Part shown: piece after piece, positions 1-11,810 of the stretch
Layout of the letters: each line of letters begins with the position of its first letter
Numbering within the stretch: position 1 is the stretch's first letter
From: Coriolopsis trogii
Taxonomy: Eukaryota > Basidiomycota > Agaricomycetes > Polyporales > Polyporaceae
Reading direction: 5' to 3'
Length of the DNA stretch: 64,000 nt
Assembly: GCA_020543525.1 (NCBI GenBank)
Contig: JAHYIO010000004.1
Location: 1,860,001-1,924,000, forward strand
Notes under the pieces: generated by a model
What the model was told of the DNA's origin: nothing
Database searches by the model: none
The model's input: only the letters and a program-made list of their open reading frames with translations
Position numbers and translations under genes: made by a program

Positions 1-322
1 CTCGGACAGCACCATCAGCATCCTAGCATCGCTCCACTCCGACTCCCACCCAGACTGACCGTTCGTTCCACAAGCCGCTGACCAAAGTCGTGACGTTGCG
101 TGGGATGGCGGCTGAACGAGAGAGTGCCTCTCAAGCGTGTGGGATACCGAAGCCACCCCCCCCCCCCGGCACGCGCATGCTCTCTGCCATTCGTGGACGA
201 TCTCATGAGCGCAAAAAAACAGTGAGAGAAAGCCAGACACGTACCGTGAGACCACCGCCCATGCCCATCTGCGCGGCCCAACAACACCCACCCCCCAAAC
301 CCGGGCGGGCGCGCACACAGGC
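1..322. other. Region downstream of the G-alpha gene, no gene seen
   Basis: Low-complexity stretches (a run of C near 158-169, purine-rich tracts) and short overlapping frames only. It probably includes the 3' end of G-alpha transcripts if the distal exon at 323-372 is used. Confidence 0.4.
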
Positions 323-372
323 CTACGTCAGGTCCAACTCCTCGAGGTTCTTCTTGAAAATGTTTTCCTGAA
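323..372 (-). other. Candidate alternative last exon of the G-alpha gene
   Basis: This 50-nt segment follows a good acceptor (branch-like TTGAC, then GTGACAG) and ends in TAG. Joined to the exon at 933-966, it keeps frame and encodes a C-terminus ending NLEELDLT. The usual last exon (791-840) is also exactly 50 nt, has the same phase and encodes a terminus ending QRADLL. Both read like the receptor-contacting alpha-5 helix of G-alpha. The segment is not explained by any other gene here. It could be an alternative terminal exon or a relic of a duplicated 3' end; transcript data are needed to tell. Confidence 0.55.
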
Positions 373-790
373 CTGTCACAATCGAAGTTCGCATGTCAAC
401 AGATGCCGCACGTCCACGCCACGAGACGGGATGAGATTAGACGGGAATGTAGAGGAAAATCGGAGGAAAAGGATACAGCGGGGGGAGCACGGTCGCGACA
501 AAAAAAGTAAACCCGAACGCGGAGAAACAAAGAATGGGAGGCGAAGGAGGATAGATAGAGATAGCATAAGACGGGGCGTGACAGATAACAGTACAACTAT
601 GTCGGTAAGTCGTGCAAGCACATCTAATACACTACAGGACGGAGGGACAACAAGCATCATAAGATTACACGAGCATAGCACGTCGCAGCCGCAGAACGGG
701 TCATCGAGAACGGAGGCAAAAGGGGCAGTGTCGCATGAAGAGGGGAAGGCGAAGTGTGTCGAGGGGGGAGGGGGCGAGGATCAGATCAGG

Positions 791-3179
791 TCAGAGTAGG
801 TCTGCGCGCTGTAGATGATCACGAAGTATGCCTTCTTCGACTGCAATTAAACTAGTATGTCAACTACGACCGCACCCGACAACATCGAAGGAGAAGAGAG
901 ACGCAAAGGGCAGAGAAAGGGAGGACACGTACCCACTGAGAGTGTCACTTGTGTCGCTTTCGTGTCCTAGTCAAAGAGCACATCCGATGAGCTGCGTTAC
1001 TCATCATCGGAGACGTACTCACAACTACAGAAGTCATGTGTACCCGGAATGGCCGTGGCTCAGGCGAATGTTTCTTGAGTATATCCCTGAAATGCTGTGC
1101 AAAGTCTGCAAGTCCGGGCCATAGTCAGCCAACGCCCACGCAAGGCGACCAGGAACCCGAAACTGTCCCAAGTAAGCAAAGACGCACACTTTGTCGCATG
1201 GTCCACATCGTTCGGCCGGTCCCCAAACGAATGCACGTAATCCCTCACCCGCACCCCGCTCTGCAGCTTCTGTTCGAGCAAATCGCACTTGTTCAGGAAC
1301 AGCACAATCGACGTCTTTGCTAGGAGCTTCGACGACACCACCGCCTTCCAGAGCATGTAGCTGTCCTCCAGTCGGTTGACCCGCCTGTCCTCCGCGAGCC
1401 GTTCGTCGAAGCAGCTGACCGGGGCGAGGAAGATGATCGCGTCGCAATCGTCAAAGTACGGATACCATGCGATCCGCTGCGTCCGAGAGCCCCCCACATC
1501 GTATATGCACCACTCGGAGCCAGCGGCGGGCCCTGCACCGCGGGCGACGTGTGAGCACGGTGATCAACCGAACACCGGAAGAAGGAACGCACCTTTTGTA
1601 AACTTGATTTTGTGCTCCTGCACACCCAATGTGCGTAGCCGAGCGCGGACGACGTCGTTGTCTGTCGGTGTGTAGTCTCGCGACGCGATCCGGTCTATGT
1701 CGTTCAAAAAGCTACCGCAATCGGAGGAAGACGTCAGTGTATGCGGTCAAAATCTGCCGTACCATTCGATACGTACAAGCCCGGGGTCGTCTCCATGCGA
1801 ATCCCTTTGCGAAGCAACATCTCGCGGACGGTAGGGTCCCCCCAGATCGCCTTCATGTCGTCCGCGCAGCCAGCAAGGATGTCTGCGGTCTCACGCATCT
1901 GAGCCTCCCTCGATTTCCGCGTCGTGCTCTCGCTCGTCGTGCGGTTGTGCAGCTGCTTCCAGCTCGACGACGACCGGATGAAGAACTCCTGCTGTTTCCG
2001 CGGCCCAAGCACCGGTGAACCGGGCGGTGAGTAGACCATGTTGTCGTGCCAGTCGTGCCACTCCGAGCCTGCCTGTATGCCGATCCGCGTCTCGAGGTCG
2101 TGCTGGAGGGTGCGCAGGGGCGCGAGCCGGAGCTTGAGCAGCCTATGCCTGCCAGAGAAGTGCATAGAGCCCGAGCCGGCGAGCCCCGACGAGAAGCGGC
2201 TCTGGTCGTCGTCGTCGCTCACGTCCGAGTCGGCGGTGGGCGGGAGGGATGCGGCAGCCGAGGGGCCGGCCATCTCCTCGGCGAGGATGTCGAGGATGGT
2301 GTTGATGCCGCGGACGAGGTTGAGCTGGATGACCATGCACCACGAGTCGCGCTCAGCCTCCCACTCGTCCTGGCAGTACGCGAGCTGGAAGTCTGTGCGG
2401 GAAACGCGCGACGATCGTCAGCACCGATAATCCGACTTGTGACGTGCGTTGGACTGAGACAGAGCCTTGTCAGGTCTTCTCTCTAGCTGCGTATCGCGAC
2501 ACGTTACGCGCTAAACGGCTTGGCCGCGATCGGTGCGGTGACAAGGAATGTTGCTTGCCTAATTGGCTTACAACGTGTGGGTGGGCGATGCGTCTGCATC
2601 GCCTCGACGACGCCCGTCAGGCGCGAGAGAGACATCGTCGTGCACGATGGAGAAGAGGTCGGTATATGCACCGACTATATGCGCCGGACGCAGTGAGAAC
2701 GGAAGGAGGGTGCACTCAGAGAGACGCCGAAGGTGATCGGGAGCTTCTAACAATGACCACCAGGCCGGCGGTAGGCGACGGAGAGAGGCGACGCCTACCA
2801 GCGCCCACATGGGAGAGTGCCGAGAGGCGACAGCAGGGACGGAGAGAAGAGACAGCGAACTCACTTTTGAGAGTGGTGGACTTGCCTGCACACGCGCGCA
2901 AGAGAGAGAGAGAAGACGGGCGTCAGCGAGGACGGCTACAGTGGTCCATGTCGCCGGAGACTCACCGCTCTCGCTCTGGCCAAGGAGGAGGACCTTGACG
3001 GGCCTGTTCTTCTTGAGCGCTGCGCGTTCGGCCTTGATCTGTTCATCTATTCTGTCGCTGATCTGGCGTGCTTCGGCCTCGAGACGGAGGCGGGCCTCCC
3101 TCTCCTCGGGAGTCTCGTTTGGCGGAGGGGCGAGGACCTGTGCGAGCGGGTCCTCGTCGACGGAACGCTTGACACCCAT
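791..3179 (-). CDS. Atypical heterotrimeric G-protein alpha subunit
   Basis: GTP-binding alpha subunit expected at the plasma membrane downstream of seven-helix receptors. Exons, reading from the 3179 start: 3179-2966, 2885-2865, 2392-1777, 1711-1593, 1532-1188, 1105-1023, 966-933, 840-791 (1482 nt, 493 residues, frame kept throughout). Visible motifs: Gly2 for possible myristoylation, P-loop GQSESGKST at residues 67-75 (split by intron 1), switch I with Arg308 and Thr311 (RLRT), switch II DVGGSRTQR at 335-343, FLNKCD for guanine binding, and a C-terminal helix ending QRADLL. Two features are unusual: the switch II catalytic glutamine is serine (Ser339), and an acidic, serine-rich insert of about 100 residues lies in the helical domain, which explains a length well above the usual 350. 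No Cys3 for palmitoylation. Intron positions are inferred from GT-AG sites. Confidence 0.9.
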
Positions 3180-6100
3180 TGGCGGCCGGGACAGAAAGGC
3201 AGGTGGGGGACCTGCAGGGCGAGCCGGGCGGGCGAGAGAGGCGGGACAAGTGAAGGAGTGGCGGAAAGGAGAGATTGGCGAGGAGGAGAGAGGCGAGCTT
3301 TAGAAGAAGATCTGGAGAGGGATGGGCAGGGGAGAAGCTCGCAGCCGAACGCTTCGGAGGAAGGTGATGAGGAACGCACACACTCCCACGGCGCGCGGCA
3401 CCAAAGCGACATGCAAAGTCCGCCAAACCCACTTTTCGACTCGGCTCGAGCCAGATGACGACCGCGCGCGATGTGCTACAGAGCCTCCAGGAATCGCCCG
3501 CCACCTGCACCCTCTCCCCCACATTCGCTGCACAGCCAAGTGCCCATGCGCACCGGTGTCGGCCGCCAGCAACGCGCTCCCGTGCGGTCGCGATGTGGAC
3601 GTCGGGGTCACTCTGTTGTCGAAATTGAGCCTCGGAAGGCGCGCGCCACCACGCTTGTCCATCTCCGGCCTTCCGCCGGCGTCGCGCAGCTTCCTAATGC
3701 AGACTTTGACCAGCAACGCCTTTCGCGTCCTCTCGCTCGCCGGCCAGACCTCCCAGGCACTAGCGTATAGACCGACCGACTCCCGACGTCGCCAATCCGG
3801 ACGCTACGTAACGTCGCTCGCGTGCCCTGGCTCACAGTCGGTGGCGGACGCTCGCAGATGGGTGGCAACCGTCCCGCGTCCCTGTCCCTGCAGCTGCCTT
3901 CCGTGCATGTCCGCGGGCAGGGCAACGGATGAAGGCAGCCTCGCGCCCCATCGCGCCCGCCGATGGTTTGTAGACCGACAAGTGCCACTGGCATCATCGA
4001 CGTCGACCGACGCCGCTTCCGCCACTCGATCGTACCCCATGTGGCGCACAAAACCCGCTGGATCCGTTGCCTTTCCCCTTGCATCGCGCGGACGCTTTTC
4101 GCCGAGCGAGACAGGGTCCACGCGCCCCTCCATGTGCAGAACGGCATACCCCAAGGATAGAAACCATCATGTTGCGCTAGACAAGGAAGGTACGCACCTC
4201 ATTAGAACTTGGCATCCTCCCATTACTTGTTCCCATATGATGGTATGATTCTGATCCCGCTCCAATATTCGATTCATATCGCAACTACCGGTACATGGCG
4301 GGTTTGGGTAACATTATATGTAACGATTACGGCCCAAGGACTGCGCGTGTCACAGTACTATTAGTGCCATCACACATACTCGTCTCACTCAATTCTCGAA
4401 TGGTTAACGTGCACCTCCAGCCAATTTAAAGCATCCTTGCGATAGTCGTCGACATACGCCACTGAAAACGCCCCAACTTCCAAGTATGTCCAAACACCCC
4501 ACGCTCTCTCCCAAGGGCCGAATATCATGCATGCATCTATGTCCTGAACGGTCGGCGAACAATCCTCGGCTGTATACATATGTACATCCCATCACCAGAG
4601 ACATATTGACTGTGAGTCTCCCCGGGTCGCCATCAGACATCTCCTGGACGGTATAACAGTATTCGACCGCGGAAGGATCCTGCAGCTGATCCCTCCTCAT
4701 TCCTTGGTCATGGGTCAAGCTGCCAGAATTCAAGACCCCTGCACAGCGCCAAGCTGTCCCCGCCCCATATGCATCACTGTCTGCTGCCCATTTCGGTCGC
4801 ATCCATGATCCCGACGTCCAGCAGCGGACCACCGGCGACGCAGGCCGTCCCCCATCTTTCGAGGCTCTTTCCAGACACGGTTCTGCTGGAAGCTCGCAGC
4901 GTGGCTCGCATCTGGCAACCATCCCCCAATCCCGCTCACTGGCCAGGGTCTGGCACGCCCCACTAGCATGCAAGTACTAGAACGTATATTCCACCATGCT
5001 ACATATGTAGAAGCTTGATCTCGAGTCATCGGCATGCCAACAGCTGCTGTACACACTCGTCTAGCATCCTTACATTGACGCATCGGAACTGACAGACTCG
5101 CATGTACCCGCGAGCGTGATCTCCGATGAGATCTGGGGGAACCAGCCTCGAGGAGCCTTTGATCAACGACCCCTCGCAAACGCTCCAGCCACCCACGCGT
5201 GCACCCCAGGCACTTGTACATGCTCAGCGCACTCAGCACTGAGCAGAAGGAAACTGACCGCCGCGTCCAACGTCCGACGTCACTCTAAGCTCAAAGCCGC
5301 CCGCCGTCTTCCCACCTCGACGTCCACCGTCGAGGTGAGATCTTGCACGCGCACACAGACGGTCCCGATCCGGGTCCGGGGCAGTCAAAGGGACGGCCCC
5401 GTCCCCGTCCCCGTCCGCCCTCGAGGCCTTGCGAGCTGGAGATTTCAAGTCTTCAGCACCATGCCAAAGGCCGGCCAACGACAACGGCAGCAACCGCCGA
5501 AGAGTACCAAGTACTCATGCACGACTTGCCACGAGCACAAACTCGCCGCGGATCCACTAGTACCTCGATGGACCGACCGACGACGACGCGGTCACCGGTG
5601 CACATCTTCCTCGTCGGACAGACCCCGGCGGACCGTCCCACCCCATCCAACGAGCCTCCGGCATAGAGCAGCGGTCGACGCCGGCGCGTTCGCAGTCTCG
5701 TTCCCAGCCGCCCTGCACACAGCTTCACCCTTTGTCAATACAGCAATTGAACCCAGTCAAGATTCGACGGTCAACAGACAGGACTCGGACGCGCCAATCA
5801 CCAATCACCAATCGCTACTCGCTACTAGATACGTTACGATACGGGTACATGTACAGCGTACAGCGTACAAATACACTCTGCCACCCCCCCAGTCCTGGGA
5901 TACATACAACTCGTGCGTGCGGAGCGCCACACCGTCCCGGATGTACAGAAGAGAGAACCGACACACACACAAAACAGAGGACAGCGAGATGACGAGGACA
6001 ACGGCGGCTCATAAGTGTAGCCATTCACGGATCCAGCGGCGACAAGCGGAAAAAAGAGGCGGCAGACGGGGAGTTCGGGGAGCCCATCGCATCGCGTACG

Positions 6101-6224
6101 CCGCGAGAGGTCGGTGACGAGGGTAAGAGGGAAGAGATGTCGTCGATCGCGACGGACGGAGGGGGGCCGCATAGGAGGACCGGACATGACGGGTCGAGGA
6201 AACAAGGAGGGCTCTACGTCCCGC
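3180..6224. other. Intergenic region between G-alpha and the bHLH gene
   Basis: It holds the 5' leader and promoter of the G-alpha gene (3180 upward, GA-rich in plus orientation) and the downstream side of the bHLH gene. Long open frames exist (plus strand 3322-4248 and 5116-6117), but their translations are arginine, proline and serine rich, without domain, hydrophobic core or usable exon structure, and competing frames of similar quality overlap them. I therefore support no protein here. Confidence 0.5.
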
Positions 6225-7814
6225 CTAATCCGAACGCGGCCGCTTCGACCGATCCGCACCCTCCGCACCCTCCCCGCCCTGGTCACCGTCCTCCTCCCGG
6301 TCCCGCTTCCCACCCTCCTTGGCCGCCGGTGCCGGTGCCGGACTTGCGTTCGCATGCGGCCCAGCCGTGCCCGCAGGTGGTGGCGCACTCACGCCCGCCC
6401 CGGCCGCGTGCCCCCGCAGGAGCTCGAGCTCGGCCTCAGCACGCTGCCGCGCCACGCGCTCTTCGTCCCACATCCGGCGCATCTCCTCGAGCTGCGCCTG
6501 GAGGTCGCCCATCGCCTGGTCCATGAGCAGCTTCTCGAGCGTCCACTTCTCGATGTTCCGCGCCTCGTTCTCCTTTAGGTGGTGGATGTACTGCACCGCG
6601 CGCGAGAGGATCGCGCCCTTGGCCTTCTCGCCTGACCCGTTCGGCACGATTCGCCCGAGCTCGTTGATGCCCTCGTTGATGTTGCCGCGTCGGCGTCGCT
6701 CAACCTCTTTCTGTGATAGGCGAGGAGGCGGTGAAGACGAAGGAATGGAAGAGGGCGTCAATGCGGTTGTTCACAAGGTATGCAGTGGAGGCATTGTGGA
6801 CGTACGTGGTTGTCCTTCCGTATGCGCGCCCATTCGTCATTCGACATGGCAGCACTTCGTCCTCCGCGACGGCCGGTTCCCTTCGACGACGGCTTGTCGC
6901 CACTCTCAGGTGATCCTTCTCCGTTCTGAGGCCCTGCACCGTCCGGAGAAGGGGGACCACCGTCCGCAGGTTGTGCTTGTTGCGCGTTAGCTTGGAGGGC
7001 AGTCGCAAGGGCGGAAAGTTGTCCAAGGTTCTGCTGCCCAAGGTTTGGGGGTCCGCGTGGATGTGATGATGGACCAGGCTCGCCACCCATTGGATTATGT
7101 TGTAGAGGGAGGATCCCATGAGGGAATTGCGGTGGTACAGGAGGGAATGCGCCTTGTGACAGATGTGAAAGGGCTTCAGCTGCAGCAGAGTCTTTCAAGT
7201 CTCCCTAACGCAGAACAAGGTGAGTAAGTACTCAGACCACAACGGCGAAGAACCGACACAATCAGGCGCAGAAGACGGAATGACGCCAGGGGTATATCAT
7301 AAAGCCGCCGAAACTCAGGATAGAACGGAAGCAAGGCACCATGACTTTCATCTGACGCCGACAACCGATAGCCTCTTCAGCACTATCGACAGTGCGGAGG
7401 AAGCATGCAATTGCTCTGTTTTAGGCCACAGAAGCGTCGCATGTCAATCTCATCGCGGGCATACCCTCTCCCGCCGATCGCAACGAACGTGACCGATGGC
7501 CTCGATCACGTGGGACGCGTGCCCGACGCATCCTTGCGCGACGGACGGGCAGCGAGGTGCGTTCGAGGAACGTATCGGGACGGGATAGGTGGGCGATCGT
7601 GTGTAGATGCAGAATTACTTACCCTGTTTAAAAGATCCGGTATGTGCTTCAGCAGAGCGGCGAGTTGGTCGGAACCCATGCTCGCAAGAAGATTCGCGGG
7701 GATGTTTGGTGGAGGGACTCCCGCTGATTGTGCGCCAGATGTTGGCTGATTGGAAGAGGGAGCAGCGGGGGGTTGGGCAAGTGCGGGATCATGGGCGGGT
7801 TGTGTGGAAGCCAT
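6225..7814 (-). CDS. Cbf1-type bHLH transcription factor
   Basis: DNA-binding regulator related to yeast Cbf1, which binds CACGTG at sulfur-amino-acid genes and centromeres. Three exons, 7814-7623, 7204-6806 and 6710-6225, all in phase 0, give 358 residues. The basic region spans the second intron: RIRKDNH joins KEVERRRR at residue 198, giving the His-Glu-Arg triad that reads the E-box (His197, Glu201, Arg205). Helix-loop-helix follows (INEGINELGRIVP ... AILSRAVQYIHHLKE), then the Cbf1 hallmark NIEKWTLEKLL and a coiled coil to about residue 300. Residues 1-190 are proline, glutamine and glycine rich and probably disordered; the C-terminus ends in a basic RSKRPRSD. A TATA-like box lies at 7891-7898 and a CACGTG in its own first intron (7507-7512), which could permit self-regulation. 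Regulatory targets in this fungus are inferred from the family. Confidence 0.9.
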
Positions 7815-7890
7815 TTCGTTACGGTGGCTGAGGCTCGGAACAGTCGTACTGACGGCGGGGGTGGGCTATCTGGCTCCGGATGACTTGGGA

Positions 7891-7898
7891 TTTATATA
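7891..7898 (-). promoter_or_regulatory. TATA-like box of the bHLH gene
   Basis: TATATAAA on the minus strand, 77 nt upstream of the start codon at 7814. Placement suits a core promoter. Confidence 0.45.
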
Positions 7899-8066
7899 TT
7901 GAGAGGTATAGACTCTTACTGCAAGGGACTCTTGGTCCTGACAGCGACGGCGAGTCGGTGCTCGCAGTACGGCGCGGGGAGCTCGAGGGACAATTGCGGG
8001 GGCGAGTTGATCACGGGGGAGCGAAACGAGGTCACGTCTTGGTCACGAGGGCGCATATATAGTCTG

Positions 8067-8072
8067 CACGTG
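8067..8072. promoter_or_regulatory. CACGTG E-box upstream of the bHLH gene
   Basis: Palindromic CACGTG, the family binding site of Cbf1, about 250 nt upstream of the bHLH start and next to a second TATA-like run (8056-8061). Function is inferred. Confidence 0.35.
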
Positions 8073-8963
8073 AGAACCATCCAAACAAACTCAAAGCGAT
8101 CCAAACACGGCCATCGCCTGCGCACGGGCCAACCAGTACAAGGCCAGAAACCGCGCACTGGGAAATGTACTGACAGAATACACAACGAACCCCGTCCGTA
8201 GGGACGATGTCAACAGTTCGGTAGAGCCTGCCCCAGGGAGAGCCGGAGAACAAAGAACAATGTACTCCTGAGTGTATAACTATTCCCGTCTCTGCGAATT
8301 GCCGGCATGTTCGAATGCGCACAAGACATACAGTGCATTCCATATCAACAATATAAAGTGAATGCGAGGGTGGGACGTGCGCCGACAGTGATGCGCCGAT
8401 AGTGATGAGGATGCAATGTCGTATATGGACGACTAGCGTAGACCAGACTCCAGAGGAGTACTGACGAGGTTTTCGCGGAGCGCTACATTTTCGCGAGAAC
8501 CGCTCGGCGAGGGCATTCTCTGAAGGCATTCGTAGTGGGAGGCTGCGTGCACATCGAGGTAGTAATTTTGAGCTTGATAATAGTTGACTGAGAAATCCGG
8601 AGCTTCCAAGCTTAGTTCTCCAGACCTAATAAGCATTGCGTATCTCGAAGACCGCGCACAAGCGTGGGAGACTGAGAACATTTCTCCGCCAGTCTGCACT
8701 TCAGAAACTGTCCTGAATGGGGAGAAAAACCGCAAGCAGATGATTTGTGGATCGTGTCGTATACCCAGCAATCCTCCAGTGTGTTTAGCAGGAAGCTGAC
8801 AGCCAAGGCACTGTATCCAGCCAACAAAGAAGAGTAGAATGTTTGGTAACAGAGTTTCCGCTTTCATGATCAAGGAAGTGTACAGTCGAGGTTCAAACGC
8901 GTTTGTTCATGCATTGTCCGTATCGTCAATGTTCAAGTCGAAGCTTGTGCCCAGGGCACCTCA

Positions 8964-8971
8964 TCACGTGA
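8964..8971. promoter_or_regulatory. TCACGTGA box between the bHLH and GH16 genes
   Basis: Perfect 8-nt palindrome with the core Cbf1 site, in the shared intergenic region. Function is inferred. Confidence 0.35.
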
Positions 8972-9665
8972 CTGCGGAAAACCTCACCGCGCCTGACAGT
9001 GTCAGTGTCAGTGTTTAGTGCGCACTTCTTCCCTCCTGCGATGATGGAGCTCACTTGTTGCCATTCCGAACTATTGACATAGTCATTCATTCTCACTAGA
9101 TAGGAGATTTTCACTGCCACGATCGGACTTACCCTCGAAGACGAGACAATCACGCGAGGCTCGGTTTATTCTTCGCGGATGTGGACTGCGGGACCGGTGG
9201 ACGGGTGTCGGCGGTGTGTCTGTGAGACACTTGGTCGCTGTACACGGTGAGCTGCACTTGTGAACACCATCCTCTCGTCGCAAGACGTCCGAGGCGTGCC
9301 TGACAATTTTACTCGTTCCCCTTCGAGCCCGTCTTGCATCATTGCGCCTCGCGCGTGCATCTGAGACGCTTCCTGGTGCTCCATCCTCGTGTTCCCCCTC
9401 GTCCTCCCTAGCCTCTTGTCTCGTAACGATTACAATGGTTTACCCTAAATTTACCGTGCTCCGCAACCTTCTACCGCGCGGCTAGATCGACCGCTGCTGC
9501 GCTCCAAGAGCGTATAAGTATAGGTCCTCGATCGCAAGTAAGTCTCGCTACCCTCTGGTGCTCTCCTTTGCGCTTTCGTCTCTTCAACGCCTTGTACATT
9601 ATTCTGCCTAGCATTGTTACGTGCTACAAGGCTTGATTCCCTCCTCCTTTGCACGCTGCAACGAC

Positions 9666-11132
9666 ATGCATATCTCCGCTCCGTTGGCTGCTGCTCTCGC
9701 CGGCGCTTCCGGTGCCTCCGCCGCTTACACCCTCGTCCGCGAGTATTCGGGGTCAAACTTCTTTGACGGATGGGATTACTATGGCAATTACGACAACTTG
9801 ACGAATGGTAAGTCCTAGTCTCGCTCTCGCTCTGAGATGGATATGAACAGATATTGGGCCAGGTGACGTCACTTGGGTCACCCAAGGGAACGCTACGCAG
9901 CTTGCATACGTGAACGACGCCGGCCATGCCATTATCAAAGTAGACAACACGTCTAACGTGGATTACAACTACAAACGAAACTCTGTGCGTTATACGGCTT
10001 GATATCTCAAACTGCGTCAGGCTTATAGTTCCCTTACGCAGGTACGAATAACCACCACGGACTACTTCGCAGTCGGCTCTGTCTTCGTGTTCGATGCAAC
10101 ACACCTTCCATATGGTTGCTCCGTATGGCCCTCGTTCTGGACGAAAGGACCGGACTGGCCTGAAGGAGGCGAGATAGACATTATCGAAGCGGTCAACCTC
10201 ATGGACCACAATCAGATGGCTCTGCACACGAATAACGGGTGCATGCAAGCGTCTCCGGTGACGCAGATCGGTACTACGGGTGCCACAAACTGCTCGACAG
10301 ATGCGGGGTGCACCGTAGCGGAGACTCAGCCCAACAGCTACGCATCCGGCTTTGCCAGTGCTGGCGGTGGTGTCTGGGCGACCCAGTTCGATGCTTCCGG
10401 TATCTAGTGAGTGCCCCCACAAGTTCTCGAGTCCGTGTACTGAACGTCGCGACAGCATCTGGTTCTGGACGGTATGCTTGCAAAATTGTGGATGCTCGAT
10501 GCCGTTCTAACGTACATACGCGGTGACTTAGAGAGACAGCGTCCCGACGTCAGTCTCCCAGGCGAACGACTCGATCGACACTTCATCCTGGGGCACACCC
10601 TCCGCCGCGTACCCCTCCTCGTCTTGTGACATCGGAACGTACTTCACACCCCAGCAACTCGTCCTAGACATCACCCTTTGCGGCGACTGGTGAGTCATAA
10701 TCCGTTCCCGGACGCCTATCCGCATCCTCATCCCTGCCCGTGCTCGTATCCCCTTGCCTTCGCAGGGCCGGAGTAGCAAGCGTCTACCAGTCGACGTGCG
10801 GCGGTGACGGCTCCGCGACGGCCTGCTATCTGGACAATGTCATCGGAAACGGCACGAACTACGCAAACGCGTACTTTGAAATCTCCTACGTGAAGGTCTT
10901 CTCGCTCGCCAACGGCGTGCTCGTTCCGTCGGTGTCGAGCGGGTCGACCGTCCTCGTCACTGCAACGGCGACCAGTGCGACCTCAGAGCCTAGCTCCACT
11001 GCTGGGAGCGGGTCCTCTACTGACCCGGATGGGGGCGCGAACGGTGCGGCTCGGGCGGGCAGCGTAGCGAGGGCGTACGCTGCGATGGTAGGCGCGAGTG
11101 TCCTTGCAGCACTCTCGTGGCACTTGTTCTAG
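9666..11132 (+). CDS. GH16 endo-1,3(4)-beta-glucanase, GPI-anchored
   Basis: Secreted glycoside hydrolase of family 16 that cleaves 1,3- or mixed-linked beta-glucan, probably in wall remodelling. Exons 9666-9807, 9851-9984, 10042-10406, 10456-10471, 10532-10689 and 10766-11132 sum to 393 residues. A signal peptide (MHISAPLAAALAGASGASA) is followed by the catalytic domain; GGEIDIIE at 134-141 supplies nucleophile Glu136, Asp138 and acid/base Glu141. Aromatic substrate-binding residues surround it (WPSFW at 121-125, and IWFWT coded by the 16-nt exon 4). The C-terminus is a Ser/Thr-rich stalk, then a small-residue site and hydrophobic tail ending SWHLF, as in GPI-anchored proteins. This is the laminarinase-like subfamily by overall sequence; exact linkage preference cannot be read here. 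Confidence 0.92.
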
Positions 11133-11236
11133 CGGGTGCTAGAGCTGCGCAGTCTTATACTAAATAGTAGAATACATCATGGACCTCTCACGGACGCGGA
11201 TTGTGCCCATAGTGTATGTATCGTTGCTGCATGTTT

Positions 11237-11720
11237 CTACGGTCTCCAGATCAGCATCTCACCCGATCGCTGCTCCACCGTGGGCTTCAGAGGTTGTTCA
11301 GCGTTAGTAACGACGAGGTCGATAGGGGGTGCCTGGCTACTGGACGGAGCACGAAGTCCCTTCGCCCACTGTAGTCCTGCGGGACTGAACGAATGCGTTG
11401 TCGAGACGTTGATTTGAAACGCAGTGATGGCGTTTCCCTGCGGATTGTATACAAAGGAGTCGAACGTGGTCTGCTTCTTCGCAATCGGCTGGTATGTAGT
11501 ACTTTCCCGCCAGGTCAAGGGACGATCATCTATAGTCACTGTGATCAACCATTGACGACAATGAGAGCTGCGATCCATACCGCAACGTAAAGTGCCCGAG
11601 TCCACCGCCGTCTTGAAATGTGTGCAGCCGGTTACGAACGCCTTCTCTATGTCTCTCCTTGGGGGGAATAGTCGCGGCGAGAGCTCGAGGCAAGCAATGG
11701 CACGCAACCCGCAAGCTGTG
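11237..11720 (-). pseudogene. Inverted, internally deleted copy of the adjacent P-loop NTPase gene
   Basis: On the minus strand this segment matches two separated parts of the intact gene at 11811-13788. The first part corresponds to the end of exon 1 (motif KAFVTGCTHF versus NAFVTGCTYF) including the same intron position. The second corresponds to the C-terminal third (FDSFVYNPQGNAITAFQI versus FDSFVYNPEEHVITAFQI, and LQWAKGLRAPS versus LQWLKGLRAPS). They are fused near 11520-11530, right after TIDDRP, so the Walker A, Walker B and the whole middle (about 350 codons) are missing. The copies diverge clearly, so the duplication is not recent. Orientation relative to the intact gene is head to head. 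The 5' boundary is approximate. Confidence 0.8.
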
Positions 11721-11810
11721 TGCACGTGGAAACAGCTGTAAGGGTCCCCGAGCTCGTGCGGCTGCCCCACAGACTGGATCCTTGTGCACGCTCTGCCTGC
11801 TTCCGTCATC

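Larger units (their letters stand above)
7815..9665. other. Divergent intergenic region of bHLH and GH16 genes
   Basis: Promoter region for both flanking genes. A minus-strand frame at 8433-8873 starts with a hydrophobic, signal-like segment but shows no family, conserved cysteine pattern or convincing intron, so I do not call it. TATA-like TATAAG at 9513 fits the GH16 gene, followed by a pyrimidine-rich leader. Confidence 0.45.

Noticed and set aside
3322..4248. 308-codon plus-strand open frame
   Set aside because: Arg/Pro/Ser-rich translation without domain, and it lies in the promoter and leader side of the G-alpha gene; likely a GC-rich chance frame.
5116..6117. 333-codon plus-strand open frame with CTTCHEHK, resembling part of a zinc-cluster
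   Set aside because: The remaining cysteines of a Zn2Cys6 cluster are missing and the rest is low complexity; no intron set improves it.
8433..8873. Possible small secreted protein on the minus strand
   Set aside because: A signal-like start is present, but there is no cysteine pattern, family or supporting splice sites.
9451..10458. 335-codon minus-strand frame
   Set aside because: Antisense shadow of the GH16 gene; the plus strand has catalytic motifs and consistent introns.
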